A stretch of 64,000 nucleotides of DNA, taken from the NCBI RefSeq assembly GCF_003952725.1, contig NZ_CP032509.1, positions 2,628,001 to 2,692,000 of the forward strand, given 5' to 3'. Of the stretch, positions 55,597 through 64,000 are shown one piece after another. This DNA comes from Georhizobium profundi. Its GTDB lineage: Bacteria; Pseudomonadota; Alphaproteobacteria; Rhizobiales; Rhizobiaceae. Position 1 is the first letter of the stretch. Each line of letters opens with the position of its first letter. The position numbers were made by a program, and so were the translations under genes. Under the pieces are notes generated by a model. That model worked only from the letters and a program-made list of their open reading frames with translations, was not told the origin of the DNA and made no database searches.

Positions 55597-56460
55597 TCAG
55601 GTTGGTGTCTTTTCTGCAACGTCAAAAAAGGCGTCCCGCATTTCAGCAGACATGGTGCCGGGGTGGCCATTGGCAATGGTGGTGCCATCCAGCGACACGA
55701 TCGGTATAACGACGGAGGTTGCAGCCGTCAGGAACATTTCGCGCGCACGCTTGGCTTCCTCGACAGTAAAGGCGCGCTCTTCCACCTTTAGGCCGAGCTT
55801 TGCTGCCACATCCATGACTGTGGCCCGGGTGATGCCGCGCAAGATCCCATGGTCGGCCGGCCGGGTCATGAGCACACCGTCTTCGCTGACAATCCAGACA
55901 TTGGTGGCCGCACCTTCCTTGATGGTACCGTCGACATCCACGAATATCGCCTCCTGCGCGCCCTCGGCTTTGGCTTTCTGACGGGCCAGCACGTTGGGCA
56001 GGAGGCCGACAGTCTTGATGTCGACGCGGTCCCAACGGTTCTCGGGCACCGTGATGACGCTGATCCCCTTCTCGACCTTGGCGCGCACGACGCGCGGATC
56101 AGTCTTTTTCGCCGTCACCACGAGCGACGGCATGGTGGCAGCGTTTGGAAACACATGGTCGCGACGGGCGACGCCGCGGGTAACCTGCAGGTAGACGAGC
56201 CCGTTGCGCACGCGGTTGCGACGCACCACTTCACGCAGCACCATCTTGAACGCGTCCCGGCTCAGCGGCCAGCCCATCTGCAACTCGCTCAGAGAGCGCG
56301 CTAGGCGATCGAGATGACGCGTCATGTCGACGATAAAGCCTTGGCGAACCTCGCAGACCTCATAGACGCCGTCGGCAAACTGGTAGCCGCGATCTTCCAC
56401 ATGCACGGCCGCCGCGCCATGGGGCAGATAGCGTCCATTCACATAGGCAATGCGCGACAT
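55597..56460 (-). CDS. dat: D-amino-acid aminotransferase (class IV)
   Basis: 287 residues. PLP-fold class IV: YVNGRYLPHGAAAVHVEDRG, catalytic Lys in DIKTVGLLPNVLA, and ITRATVMDVAAKLGLKVEE. Transfers amino groups between D-amino acids and 2-oxo acids, supplying D-Glu/D-Ala for the cell wall; branched-chain aminotransferase is the alternative. 34 bp after trkH. Confidence 0.93.
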   Translation of the reverse strand: MSRIAYVNGRYLPHGAAAVHVEDRGYQFADGVYEVCEVRQGFIVDMTRHLDRLARSLSELQMGWPLSRDAFKMVLREVVRRNRVRNGLVYLQVTRGVARRDHVFPNAATMPSLVVTAKKTDPRVVRAKVEKGISVITVPENRWDRVDIKTVGLLPNVLARQKAKAEGAQEAIFVDVDGTIKEGAATNVWIVSEDGVLMTRPADHGILRGITRATVMDVAAKLGLKVEERAFTVEEAKRAREMFLTAATSVVIPIVSLDGTTIANGHPGTMSAEMRDAFFDVAEKTPT

Positions 56461-56494
56461 GATCGACGTCCTTTTTCCAGTCGTTGCAGATGGT

Positions 56495-57979
56495 TCAGCG
56501 CTGCAGCCAGTATTTGATGTTGATTACGGCGAAGACGATGAGCACTTCAAGCCTGCCGATCGTCATGAGCACGATTGCCGGAAGAAGCGCCGTCGTCGGC
56601 AGCGCCTCGAAGGCGGGCCACGCTTCGGCGATTGCCTGTGACCCTTGCGCCTCGATCGGGATGAGTGATTCATAGGCCGGGCTCGCGCCGGCGAAAAAGG
56701 TCACCGCCATGGCCAGCCCACCTTCGAAATTCGCCGCCGTTGCGGTGATCAGGACGGTTCCGGTGGCAACGCATAGCAGCGCCAGCACGAAATAGGACCA
56801 GACGGCGCGAATGGCGTCATCATCGATCTGGTCGCGGCCGAATTTCGATGGCGCGACCGCGCTCGGATAGATCAGGCGGTTGAGTTCAGCCTTGGCAAAG
56901 ATCCACATGGTCGCGAGGCGATAGACCTTGATGCCGCCTGAAGTGGAATAGACGCTCGCACCCACGAACACGACGCACAAAACGAGGAAGGAAGGCAAAA
57001 GCCCGAAAACGCCGGGTCGCGTTTCGGCGCCGCTGGTGGCGATGAGCGATGATGCGGTGAAAAAGCCTTCCACGAGTGCTGTCAGAACCCCCACCGCCGA
57101 GAAGGAGCCGGACGCTTCGGAGATGCGCGCCGCGTAGATGATGCCAAGCCCAAGGATCGCAAGGATCACGATCCGTGCCTCCCGATTTTCAGCCAGCACC
57201 CGCCTTGGATTGCGCAGGATATTGCGCCGCCAGAAGACGCTGAGCGTGCCGAAACAGAGGCCGATCGCAAGAACGAAGATCGCCCCGAGACCGATATGCT
57301 CGTCGAGCGTGCCTTCGAAGGGAAGAAATCCCCCAGTTGAAATGCTCATCATGGCGAGCATAACGGCGTTGGCAGGATCGACTCGCGCAATGATGAGCAG
57401 CAGCGCGATGGCAATCGTCAACGCGCCGTACTGCCAAAAAATCGAGGAATACGCGCCGATGGCGCCCCAATGTCCATCGGCTTTGCCACCGGTTCCGCGC
57501 CGCCTCCCGCTCGCCTTCAGCCCGCCGAAGCCTGCGGGAGCGAGGACGTGGATGATGGAGACGAGAATCAGAAAGCCGCCGTACCATTCCAAGGCCGAGC
57601 GCCAGAAAAGCAGCGCGGTCGGTACGGTTTGCCGCTGCAGCACGGTCGCCCCGGCGGTTGTGAGCGCCGACACACCTTCGAACCACGCCTGCATGGGACC
57701 GAGGCCGACCAATGCCATCAGGCAAAGTGCGGCCGTGATGGGGGTGACGAGCCAGACCAGGACCAACGAAACGAAATTCAACTCGCGCTCGAGCGGTCCG
57801 ATGCGCTGCGACAGCGAGGCGAGCACCATGGTGCAGATGCAGGCACCGAACGCGGTGACGAGCGCCATGTCCTCCGCCAGCGCGAAATCGCCACCGGCAA
57901 GCGCAATCAACACTGCAGGGACGAGAAGTGCGAGAACGCCACCGGAGGCAAGGGTAAGGAGATAGATCGCGCCGAGCAT
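56495..57979 (-). CDS. trkH: Potassium uptake protein TrkH
   Basis: 494 residues, about ten transmembrane helices with the four pore-loop repeats of the Trk/Ktr family (SALTTAGATVL, SISTGGFLPF, and later Ser/Gly-rich loops ATSGAETRPG and STSGGIKVYRL). Takes up K+ together with TrkA. Starts six bases after trkA. Confidence 0.95.
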   Translation of the reverse strand: MLGAIYLLTLASGGVLALLVPAVLIALAGGDFALAEDMALVTAFGACICTMVLASLSQRIGPLERELNFVSLVLVWLVTPITAALCLMALVGLGPMQAWFEGVSALTTAGATVLQRQTVPTALLFWRSALEWYGGFLILVSIIHVLAPAGFGGLKASGRRRGTGGKADGHWGAIGAYSSIFWQYGALTIAIALLLIIARVDPANAVMLAMMSISTGGFLPFEGTLDEHIGLGAIFVLAIGLCFGTLSVFWRRNILRNPRRVLAENREARIVILAILGLGIIYAARISEASGSFSAVGVLTALVEGFFTASSLIATSGAETRPGVFGLLPSFLVLCVVFVGASVYSTSGGIKVYRLATMWIFAKAELNRLIYPSAVAPSKFGRDQIDDDAIRAVWSYFVLALLCVATGTVLITATAANFEGGLAMAVTFFAGASPAYESLIPIEAQGSQAIAEAWPAFEALPTTALLPAIVLMTIGRLEVLIVFAVINIKYWLQR

Positions 57980-57985
57980 CGGCGG

Positions 57986-59362
57986 TCAGAAGAATTCGAG
58001 GCTGACGCGGAACATCTGTTCGACATGGCGGACATCGCGTGAGCGCGCGAACATCACGACCCGGTCCTTCGACTTGATCTTGGTCGAGCCGGTCGGCTGC
58101 ACCACCTGCTTATCGCGGTAGATGGCACCGATGCGCACGCCGTCCGGCAGATCGAGATCCCGCAATGGCTTGCCGACGAGTGGCGACGTGTCCATCGCTT
58201 CCGCCTCGATCACCTCGGCCTGGCCCTTCTCCACGCTGTAGACAGCGCGGATGCGACCGCGGCGCACATGCTGCAGGATGCGCGAAATGGTGACGGCGCG
58301 GGGATTGATGTAGGCGTCGATCCCCATCGGCTTGGTGAATTCCTGGAACGATGGCTCGTTGATCAATGCAAGGCTTGCCTTGCAGCCCAGACGCTTGGCC
58401 ATGACGCTGGTGAGAATGTTCACCTGGTCGTCGTTGGTCAGCGATACGATCAGATCGGCATCGTGGATATCGGCTTCCGTCAGAATCGACTGGTCGAGCG
58501 AAGAGCCGTTCAGCACCACCGCGCGGCGCAGCTGATCCGCGATGGCAATGGCGCGGCTGCGATCGTGTTCGATGATCTTGACCTTGATGTTCGGCTGCCG
58601 TTCCTCGATCGCCTTGGCGACGAAATAGCCGACATTGCCGCCGCCGGCGATGACGATTCGGATGGCCTCTGGCTCTTCATGCCCGAAAAGGCCGAGCGTG
58701 CGGCGGACGTGATCCTTGTCGCAGATCACATAGGCCAGATCCCCAGTGCTGAGCTGATCGGTCGAATGGGGCACCATCAACTCGCCATCGCGCACGACGC
58801 CGACGACCGTCGCTGTCAGGTCCGGGAAGAGTTCCGAAAGCTGCTCCAGCGGCGTATTGACGACCGGGCAGTCTTCCAGGCACTCGATTGCGACGAGCAC
58901 GATCGCGTCATTGGCGAAGCGGACGGCATCGGTCGCGCCTGGCAAAGCGATGCGGCGCAGCACCATCTTGCCGACTTCAACCTCAGGCGAGATGATGACG
59001 TCGATCGGCATGTGCTCGCGCGAGAAAAGATCGAGATAATGCGGGGCCAGATAATTCTGTGCGCGGATACGGGCAATCTTGGTCGGGACGTTGAAGAGAG
59101 AATGCGCCACCTGGCAGGCGACCATGTTCACTTCATCCGAAAGCGTGACGGCGATAATCATGTCCGCCTCCTCCGCCCCGGCCTGCGCCAGCACTTCGGG
59201 ATGGGCGCCATGGCCGACATAGCCGCGCACGTCGAGCGTGTCGCGTATCGCGTTGATGAGCGTGGCTGAGGTATCGATGACGGAAACGTCGTTTTGTTCC
59301 TGGGCCAGCTTTTCGGCGATGCCGAAGCCGACGCGCCCCGCCCCACAAATAATGATCCGCAT
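57986..59362 (-). CDS. trkA: Potassium uptake regulator TrkA
   Basis: 458 residues, two RCK modules with GxGxxG nucleotide sites GAGRVGFGIAEKL (residue 7) and GGGNVGYFVAKAI (residue 236), plus TrkA_C domains. Binds NAD(H)/ATP and gates TrkH. In most rhizobia this gene follows ntrX; here it is inverted and distant. Confidence 0.97.
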   Translation of the reverse strand: MRIIICGAGRVGFGIAEKLAQEQNDVSVIDTSATLINAIRDTLDVRGYVGHGAHPEVLAQAGAEEADMIIAVTLSDEVNMVACQVAHSLFNVPTKIARIRAQNYLAPHYLDLFSREHMPIDVIISPEVEVGKMVLRRIALPGATDAVRFANDAIVLVAIECLEDCPVVNTPLEQLSELFPDLTATVVGVVRDGELMVPHSTDQLSTGDLAYVICDKDHVRRTLGLFGHEEPEAIRIVIAGGGNVGYFVAKAIEERQPNIKVKIIEHDRSRAIAIADQLRRAVVLNGSSLDQSILTEADIHDADLIVSLTNDDQVNILTSVMAKRLGCKASLALINEPSFQEFTKPMGIDAYINPRAVTISRILQHVRRGRIRAVYSVEKGQAEVIEAEAMDTSPLVGKPLRDLDLPDGVRIGAIYRDKQVVQPTGSTKIKSKDRVVMFARSRDVRHVEQMFRVSLEFF

Positions 59363-59452
59363 GCCCTGCCCGTTCGGTCGCGAGGATTCGCTTCAATGCG
59401 CCGCACCATAATGCGCCGCGTCGGGCAGAGCTATAGGTGTGTTCGGCGAGTT

Positions 59453-59483
59453 GGAGGGCGGGCCGAAAGAACCACCCTCCTGC
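59453..59483 (-). terminator. Weak terminator-like hairpin after the porin gene
   Basis: GGAGGG/CCCTCC stem with a 16-20 nt loop, without a clear T-tract, just after the stop of the Omp25-like gene. Confidence 0.35.
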
Positions 59484-59488
59484 TCAGT

Positions 59489-60253
59489 TTAGAAGCGGAA
59501 GGAGACCTTCGCCTGAACGGTGTGGAAGTCGAACGAACGATCCGTTCCAAATCCAGTCGTGCCGGCGCCGAACGGGCCGCCTACGAGGTTGGCATTGAAA
59601 TCGTTGTCGCCGAGATCGGTGTAGAGGTACTCGAGACCGACCGAGATGTTCGACGTGACCATGGCTTCCACGCCTGCACCGACGGTGTAGCCGAAGTCGT
59701 CGTCCTGACCGCCGGACGTCGTGGTCGTGGCACCCGAACCTGGCTGCTCGTAGGAGAAGTCGACCTGGCCATAGGCGAGACCGGCCGTTCCGTAGACGAG
59801 GAAGCTGCTGCCGATCGCATAGCCGATTCGGCCGCGCAGCGTCGCGAGGTAGTCGAGTTCACGGGTGACCGTGTAGCGCGCAGGCGTGACGGAGAAGCCG
59901 TTCTGCGTGTCCGAAACGTCCGTGGCCGAAATATCGATAATGCCGCCGAAGACGAAGTTGCCGGACTGGATGTCGTAACCGGCATGGACGCCGCCGATCA
60001 GGCCGGAATCGAAATCGCCCGAGAAGCCGGGTGCGAAAGCGCCCTGCAGTGCCGGCGTAAAGGGTGACAGGCCGAATGTGCCCGTTTCGCCGAAAACGCC
60101 GCCGAGCTGGCCGCCGACATATAAGCCCGACCAATCGGCAGCAGCCATCATTGGGGCCGCCGCAGGCGTCGGCTCGTTGTACATTACCGCGTCGGCTGCC
60201 ATAGCCGGTGCGGCCGCGGCCAAGATGGACGCGGTCAAGATCAGTCTCTTCAT
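59489..60253 (-). CDS. Omp25/Omp31-family outer membrane beta-barrel protein
   Basis: 254 residues from ATG 60253 (GGAGAA seven bases upstream). Signal peptide cleaved after AMA (residue about 20). Eight-stranded barrel pattern (WSGLYVGGQLGGVFGE, HAGYDIQSGNFVFGGIIDI, TLRGRIGYAIGSSFLVYGTAGLAYG, ISVGLEYLYTDLG) ending in Phe (VQAKVSFRF) as outer membrane proteins do. Major surface proteins of this family occur in Brucella and rhizobia. Confidence 0.94.
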   Translation of the reverse strand: MKRLILTASILAAAAPAMAADAVMYNEPTPAAAPMMAAADWSGLYVGGQLGGVFGETGTFGLSPFTPALQGAFAPGFSGDFDSGLIGGVHAGYDIQSGNFVFGGIIDISATDVSDTQNGFSVTPARYTVTRELDYLATLRGRIGYAIGSSFLVYGTAGLAYGQVDFSYEQPGSGATTTTSGGQDDDFGYTVGAGVEAMVTSNISVGLEYLYTDLGDNDFNANLVGGPFGAGTTGFGTDRSFDFHTVQAKVSFRF

Positions 60254-60466
60254 GTTCCGATTCTCCAGAAACGTATGAGGCTGTCCGGCCACGAACACTA
60301 TTGGTCGCGTGCGATGCATCCGCAAGCTGAGATTGCGGCGCGATGTCGGTGGTGCGTGTAGTGATGCCAGAATGTCACTTTTTGGAGCTTGCAGCCGTAG
60401 ATTACGGCGCTCGAAATGACAAAATGTCAGGAAAATTGGTGGCCAGGCCGATCTTTGCGCCTGAAC

Positions 60467-60542
60467 TGGTGCCCCCGGAGAGACTCGAACTCCCGACCCT
60501 CTGATTACAAATCAGATGCTCTACCAACTGAGCTACAAGGGC
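60467..60542 (-). tRNA. tRNA-Thr (UGU)
   Basis: 76 nt with encoded CCA. Acceptor GCCCTTG/CGGGGGC, D-arm TAGCTCAGTTGGTAGAGC, anticodon TGT in ATTTGTAAT, T-loop AGTTCGAGTCT. Confidence 0.95.
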
Positions 60543-60695
60543 ACGGGCGGGTGATTAGCATAATTGCCGGCGCTGTAAAACGAGAAATGCACAGGGCGGC
60601 GTCGCGGTAAAAATTAGCGCGGCGACCGGCCGCTTCGCGCTTGCCCGATCCGCCATCCCTCGCCAATGTGCCGCAGCAATGGGAGATGAGACTGG

Positions 60696-61469
60696 ATGGC
60701 GCGTGCTACGGAAAAATTGAGTTTCATTTCGAGCAACGCTCCGGACGCGCAAGCGGCGCGACTCGAACTGGAAGCGCTTTACGGTGCGCATGCCCCAGAA
60801 GATGCCGACGTCATCATTGCACTCGGTGGCGACGGCTTCATGCTGCAAACGCTGCATCGCATGATGAATTCCAACAAAGTGCTTTACGGCATGAACCGGG
60901 GCTCGATCGGCTTCCTGATGAACGAGTACGCCACCGATGGACTGCGCGAGCGCATCGAGCGGGCGGTGGAAAGCGAGATCAATCCGCTGGAAATGGTCGC
61001 GACCGACGAGGATGGCGCTGAAACGCACGCCTTTGCGATCAATGAAGTGTCGGTTCTTCGCCAGTCGTATCAGGCCGCCAAGCTGCGCGTCAGCGTCGAT
61101 GGCAAGGTCAGGCTCGAAGAGCTCGTCTGTGACGGGCTGATGGTGGCGACGCCTGCGGGCTCGACGGCCTATAATCTTTCTGCCCACGGCCCGATCCTGC
61201 CGCTCGTCGCGCCATTGCTCGCACTGACGCCGGTCAGCGCATTCCGCCCGCGGCGGTGGAGAGGTGCGCTGCTCTCCAACAAGGCGGAGGTGACGATCGA
61301 GGTGCTGGAGCGCGAAAAACGGCCGGTCAACGCAGTCGCCGACAACACGGAGGTCAAATCTATTCGGCTCGTCCGCATCGTTCAGTCAAAACAGACGACC
61401 GCGCGCCTCTTGTCGGATCCCGATCATTCCTGGGATGACCGCATCCTGGCCGAGCAGTTTCTTTATTGA
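60696..61469 (+). CDS. nadK: NAD kinase
   Basis: 257 residues with the family motifs GGDGFML, NRGSIGFLMNE, CDGLMVATPAGSTAYNLSAHGPILPL and NAVADNTE. Phosphorylates NAD to NADP. A tRNA-Thr gene lies 150 bp upstream on the other strand. Confidence 0.96.
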   Translation: MARATEKLSFISSNAPDAQAARLELEALYGAHAPEDADVIIALGGDGFMLQTLHRMMNSNKVLYGMNRGSIGFLMNEYATDGLRERIERAVESEINPLEMVATDEDGAETHAFAINEVSVLRQSYQAAKLRVSVDGKVRLEELVCDGLMVATPAGSTAYNLSAHGPILPLVAPLLALTPVSAFRPRRWRGALLSNKAEVTIEVLEREKRPVNAVADNTEVKSIRLVRIVQSKQTTARLLSDPDHSWDDRILAEQFLY

Positions 61470-61526
61470 TGCGATCTGCGATACGGGTTTCCCCGCCTCG
61501 CTTTCATAGCTCTTGGTCCGCGCCAA

Positions 61527-62036
61527 TCAGAACGGGATTTCGTCGTCCATGTCGCGGGAGAAATCGTCGTTGCGCGATGCCGGCGACTGTCGGTTGTAGT
61601 CGTTGCCGCCACCGCCCCCGCCCGAATAATCGGAGCCGCCGCGACCACCGCCGCCGCCACCCTGCCCCATGCCACCGCCCTCGCCGCGTCCGTCGAGCAT
61701 GGTCAGTGTCGAGTTGAACCCCTGCAGAACGATCTCGGTGGAGTATTTGTCCTGGCCGCTCTGATCCTGCCATTTGCGGGTCTGGAGCTGGCCCTCGATA
61801 TACACCTTGGCGCCCTTCTTCAGGTAGCTTTCCGCAACCTTGCACAGGCCCTCATTGAAAATGACGACGCGGTGCCACTCGGTCTTCTCCTTGCGTTCGC
61901 CGGAGTTACGATCGCGCCAGGTTTCCGAAGTCGCAACGGACAGATTGGCAATCGGGCGGCCGTCCTGTGTGCGACGGATTTCCGGGTCGGCACCCAGATT
62001 TCCGACGAGAATGACCTTGTTGACGCTTCCTGCCAT
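61527..62036 (-). CDS. ssb: Single-stranded DNA-binding protein
   Basis: 169 residues from ATG 62036 (AGAAGG eight bases upstream). OB fold ([32 protein letters not shown]), a Gly-rich linker ([15 protein letters not shown]) and the protein-binding tail DMDDEIPF. Coats ssDNA in replication and repair. Divergent from uvrA across a LexA box, so probably SOS-induced. Confidence 0.97.
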   Translation of the reverse strand: MAGSVNKVILVGNLGADPEIRRTQDGRPIANLSVATSETWRDRNSGERKEKTEWHRVVIFNEGLCKVAESYLKKGAKVYIEGQLQTRKWQDQSGQDKYSTEIVLQGFNSTLTMLDGRGEGGGMGQGGGGGGRGGSDYSGGGGGGNDYNRQSPASRNDDFSRDMDDEIPF

Positions 62037-62393
62037 GGTGATTGCCTTCTTGTAGTCGCCGGTTGAATGATCTCCGGCCAAACAGCCTTTAAGCCGCTGC
62101 CGCGCGATCATTGTTGAAAGGCGGCATCTTATCGGAACTCGCAGGAACCTGCGCCCCATACGCCGCATTTCCACAGGGCAGTTGGGCGTTTGCAAGGCAG
62201 GCTATGTTTTGTTCTTTTTTTGTTCTAAAAGCCTCTTGCTTGCTTGTCAACCGAGTCGGTCGGCGGTGGGCAAGTTGCCCTCGACATTGTCTTGCGAGAA
62301 CCTACATGATTTGACGGCAACTGCGCTGTTCGACGAGGGTGGATGCGCAGCCTCGAACCTCCCCATCTTACCGACGTGTCATCTGGCGATCTC
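62037..62393. other. Divergent ssb-uvrA promoter region
   Basis: About 357 bp between the two starts. It contains the SOS box described separately; no small ORF with a convincing ribosome site was seen. Confidence 0.6.
62211..62225. promoter_or_regulatory. LexA (SOS) box
   Basis: GTTCTTTTTTTGTTC is a full match to the alphaproteobacterial LexA site GTTC-N7-GTTC, located between divergent ssb and uvrA, both known SOS genes. Confidence 0.85.
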
Positions 62394-64000
62394 ATGAGCG
62401 AACTCAAGACCATTTCCATTCGCGGTGCACGTGAGCACAATCTCAAGGGGATCGATCTCGATCTGCCGCGCAACAGCCTGATCGTCATGACCGGGCTTTC
62501 CGGATCGGGCAAATCATCGCTCGCCTTCGATACGATTTATGCGGAGGGCCAGAGGCGCTATGTCGAAAGCCTCTCGGCCTATGCGCGCCAGTTCCTGGAA
62601 ATGATGCAGAAGCCGGATGTCGACCAGATCGACGGCCTAAGCCCGGCGATCTCCATCGAGCAGAAGACCACGTCGAAGAACCCGCGCTCGACGGTCGGTA
62701 CCGTCACCGAAATCTACGATTATATGCGGCTTCTGTTTGCCCGCGTCGGCGTGCCCTATTCGCCGGCCACGGGCTTGCCGATCGAGAGCCAGACGGTCAG
62801 CCAGATGGTCGACCGGGTTATGGCGCTCGAGGAAGGGACGCGGCTTTACGTGCTTGCGCCGATCGTGCGCGGACGCAAGGGCGAGTACCGCAAGGAACTT
62901 GCTGAGTTGCTGAAGAAGGGATTTCAGCGCGTCAAGATCGACGGCGAATTCTATGAGATTGCCGAAGCGCCGACCCTCGACAAGAAATACAAGCACGACA
63001 TTGATATCGTGGTGGACCGCATCGTCGTTCGTGATGACATCGGCGCGCGGCTTGCCGACAGCCTTGAGACTTGCCTTCGACTGGCAGACGGCCTGGCGGT
63101 TGCCGAGTTTGCTGACAAGCCATTGCCGGCGGGCGAAACGGCGGAAGGCGGCGGCGCGAACAAGTCCAAGAACGAGACCCATGAGCGAATCCTCTTTTCG
63201 GAGAAGTTCGCCTGCCCCGTCTCGGGTTTCACGATTTCGGAGGTCGAGCCGCGGCTCTTTTCGTTCAACAACCCATCAGGCGCATGCCCCACCTGCGACG
63301 GCCTGGGCACCCAGCAGAAGATCGATCCAGCACTAATCGTTCCGGAGACGGCGCGCACGCTGCGTGACGGCGCCATTGCGCCATGGGCGAAATCCTCGTC
63401 GCCCTATTATCGCCAGACGCTCGAGGCGCTCGGCAAGCATTTCGGCTTCAAGATTTCGGATAAATGGACCGACCTGTCGGCAGATGCGCAGAACGCAATC
63501 CTGCACGGTACGGAGGACAAGATCGTCTTCAACTATGACGACGGCCTGCGCTCCTACAAAACGGCGAAGACCTTCGAAGGCATCGTGCCGAATCTGGAGA
63601 GGCGCTGGAAAGAAACCGACAGCGCCTGGGCCCGCGAGGAGATCGAGCGCTACATGTCGGCGGCCCCCTGCCCGGCTTGCAACGGCTATCGCCTGAAGCC
63701 CGAGGCGCTCGCCGTCAAAATCGATGGACGCCACATCGGCGAAGTCTCGCAGATGTCGATCCGGCAGGGGGGTACCTGGTTCCAGGATCTGCCGACCGCG
63801 ATGAACGACAAGCAGAACGAGATCGCCGTTCGCATCCTGAAGGAAATCCGCGACCGGTTGAACTTCCTGAACGATGTCGGGCTCGACTACCTGACGCTGT
63901 CGCGCAACTCGGGCAGCTTGTCCGGTGGCGAAAGCCAGCGCATTCGCCTTGCCTCACAGATCGGTTCGGGCCTGACAGGCGTGCTCTACGTCCTCGACGA
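62394..64000 (+). CDS. uvrA: Excinuclease ABC subunit A, 3' end cut by window edge
   Basis: 535 residues visible from ATG 62394; the frame runs off the right edge. Walker [14 protein letters not shown], the UvrB-binding/insertion region, zinc pairs CPTC and CPAC and, near the edge, the ABC signature [12 protein letters not shown]. Recognises bulky DNA lesions and loads UvrB. Under the SOS box shared with ssb. Confidence 0.97.
   Translation, partial: MSELKTISIRGAREHNLKGIDLDLPRNSLIVMTGLSGSGKSSLAFDTIYAEGQRRYVESLSAYARQFLEMMQKPDVDQIDGLSPAISIEQKTTSKNPRSTVGTVTEIYDYMRLLFARVGVPYSPATGLPIESQTVSQMVDRVMALEEGTRLYVLAPIVRGRKGEYRKELAELLKKGFQRVKIDGEFYEIAEAPTLDKKYKHDIDIVVDRIVVRDDIGARLADSLETCLRLADGLAVAEFADKPLPAGETAEGGGANKSKNETHERILFSEKFACPVSGFTISEVEPRLFSFNNPSGACPTCDGLGTQQKIDPALIVPETARTLRDGAIAPWAKSSSPYYRQTLEALGKHFGFKISDKWTDLSADAQNAILHGTEDKIVFNYDDGLRSYKTAKTFEGIVPNLERRWKETDSAWAREEIERYMSAAPCPACNGYRLKPEALAVKIDGRHIGEVSQMSIRQGGTWFQDLPTAMNDKQNEIAVRILKEIRDRLNFLNDVGLDYLTLSRNSGSLSGGESQRIRLASQIGSGLTGVLYVLD

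Overview
The window (about 62% GC by eye) is a chromosomal segment of an alphaproteobacterium of the order Hyphomicrobiales (Rhizobiales), probably near Rhizobiaceae or Phyllobacteriaceae. The evidence is the dusB-ntrB-ntrC-ntrY-ntrX cluster, clpS-clpA behind a phasin gene, a fused ispDF, hfq-hflX, an Omp25/31-type porin, an alphaproteobacterial SOS box (GTTC-N7-GTTC) and several Rhizobiales-typical conserved families (DUF1489, DUF6894, DUF599, DUF1003). The species cannot be fixed from the sequence alone.

Layout. 1-6.1 kb is the end of a prophage: a repeat-built tail/host-specificity protein cut by the left edge, small phage ORFs, a muramidase endolysin with a C-terminal membrane segment, and two small membrane proteins. 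No integrase or att site is visible. 6.2-8.8 kb is accessory DNA with a Crp/Fnr regulator, a DUF6894 protein, several small ORFs and a perfect 30-bp palindrome. 9-34.4 kb is housekeeping: mgtE, a MerR regulator with a palindromic operator, an acyltransferase, an aldo/keto reductase, L-serine dehydratase, VWA and DnaJ proteins, a SPOR-tailed D,D-carboxypeptidase, a phasin with PhaR-like operators, clpS-clpA, azlCD, cinA-ispDF, dusB and the two nitrogen two-component systems NtrBC and NtrYX.

35-41.5 kb is the most interesting part: a compact operon led by a clear guanidine-I (ykkC) riboswitch. It encodes a periplasmic binding protein, a 2-oxoglutarate/Fe(II) dioxygenase-like enzyme, an HRI1-like protein, an ABC permease and ATPase, a ureohydrolase best read as a nickel guanidine hydrolase (GdmH-like), and a protein with 26 histidines in its first 62 residues that may handle the metal. 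Just upstream of the riboswitch is a full-match sigma54 promoter (TGGCACG-N4-TTGCT). The operon therefore appears to be switched on by nitrogen limitation and gated by guanidine. Neither urea/guanidine carboxylase nor HypA/HypB chaperone genes are present.

41.5-62 kb: an ECF42-type sigma factor with its YciI/DGPF partner and a membrane protein; tRNA-Ser(UGA); rlpA, a second D,D-carboxypeptidase, tmk-holB-metG-tatD-MBL-ybaK; mazG; then on the minus strand trkA-trkH-dat and hfq-hflX; an Omp25-like porin; tRNA-Thr(UGU); nadK; and ssb divergent from uvrA (cut by the right edge) across a LexA box. Relative to the order I know for rhizobia (ntrX followed by trkA-dat-hfq-hflX-mazG), the segment from about 34.4 to 59.4 kb looks inverted as a block.
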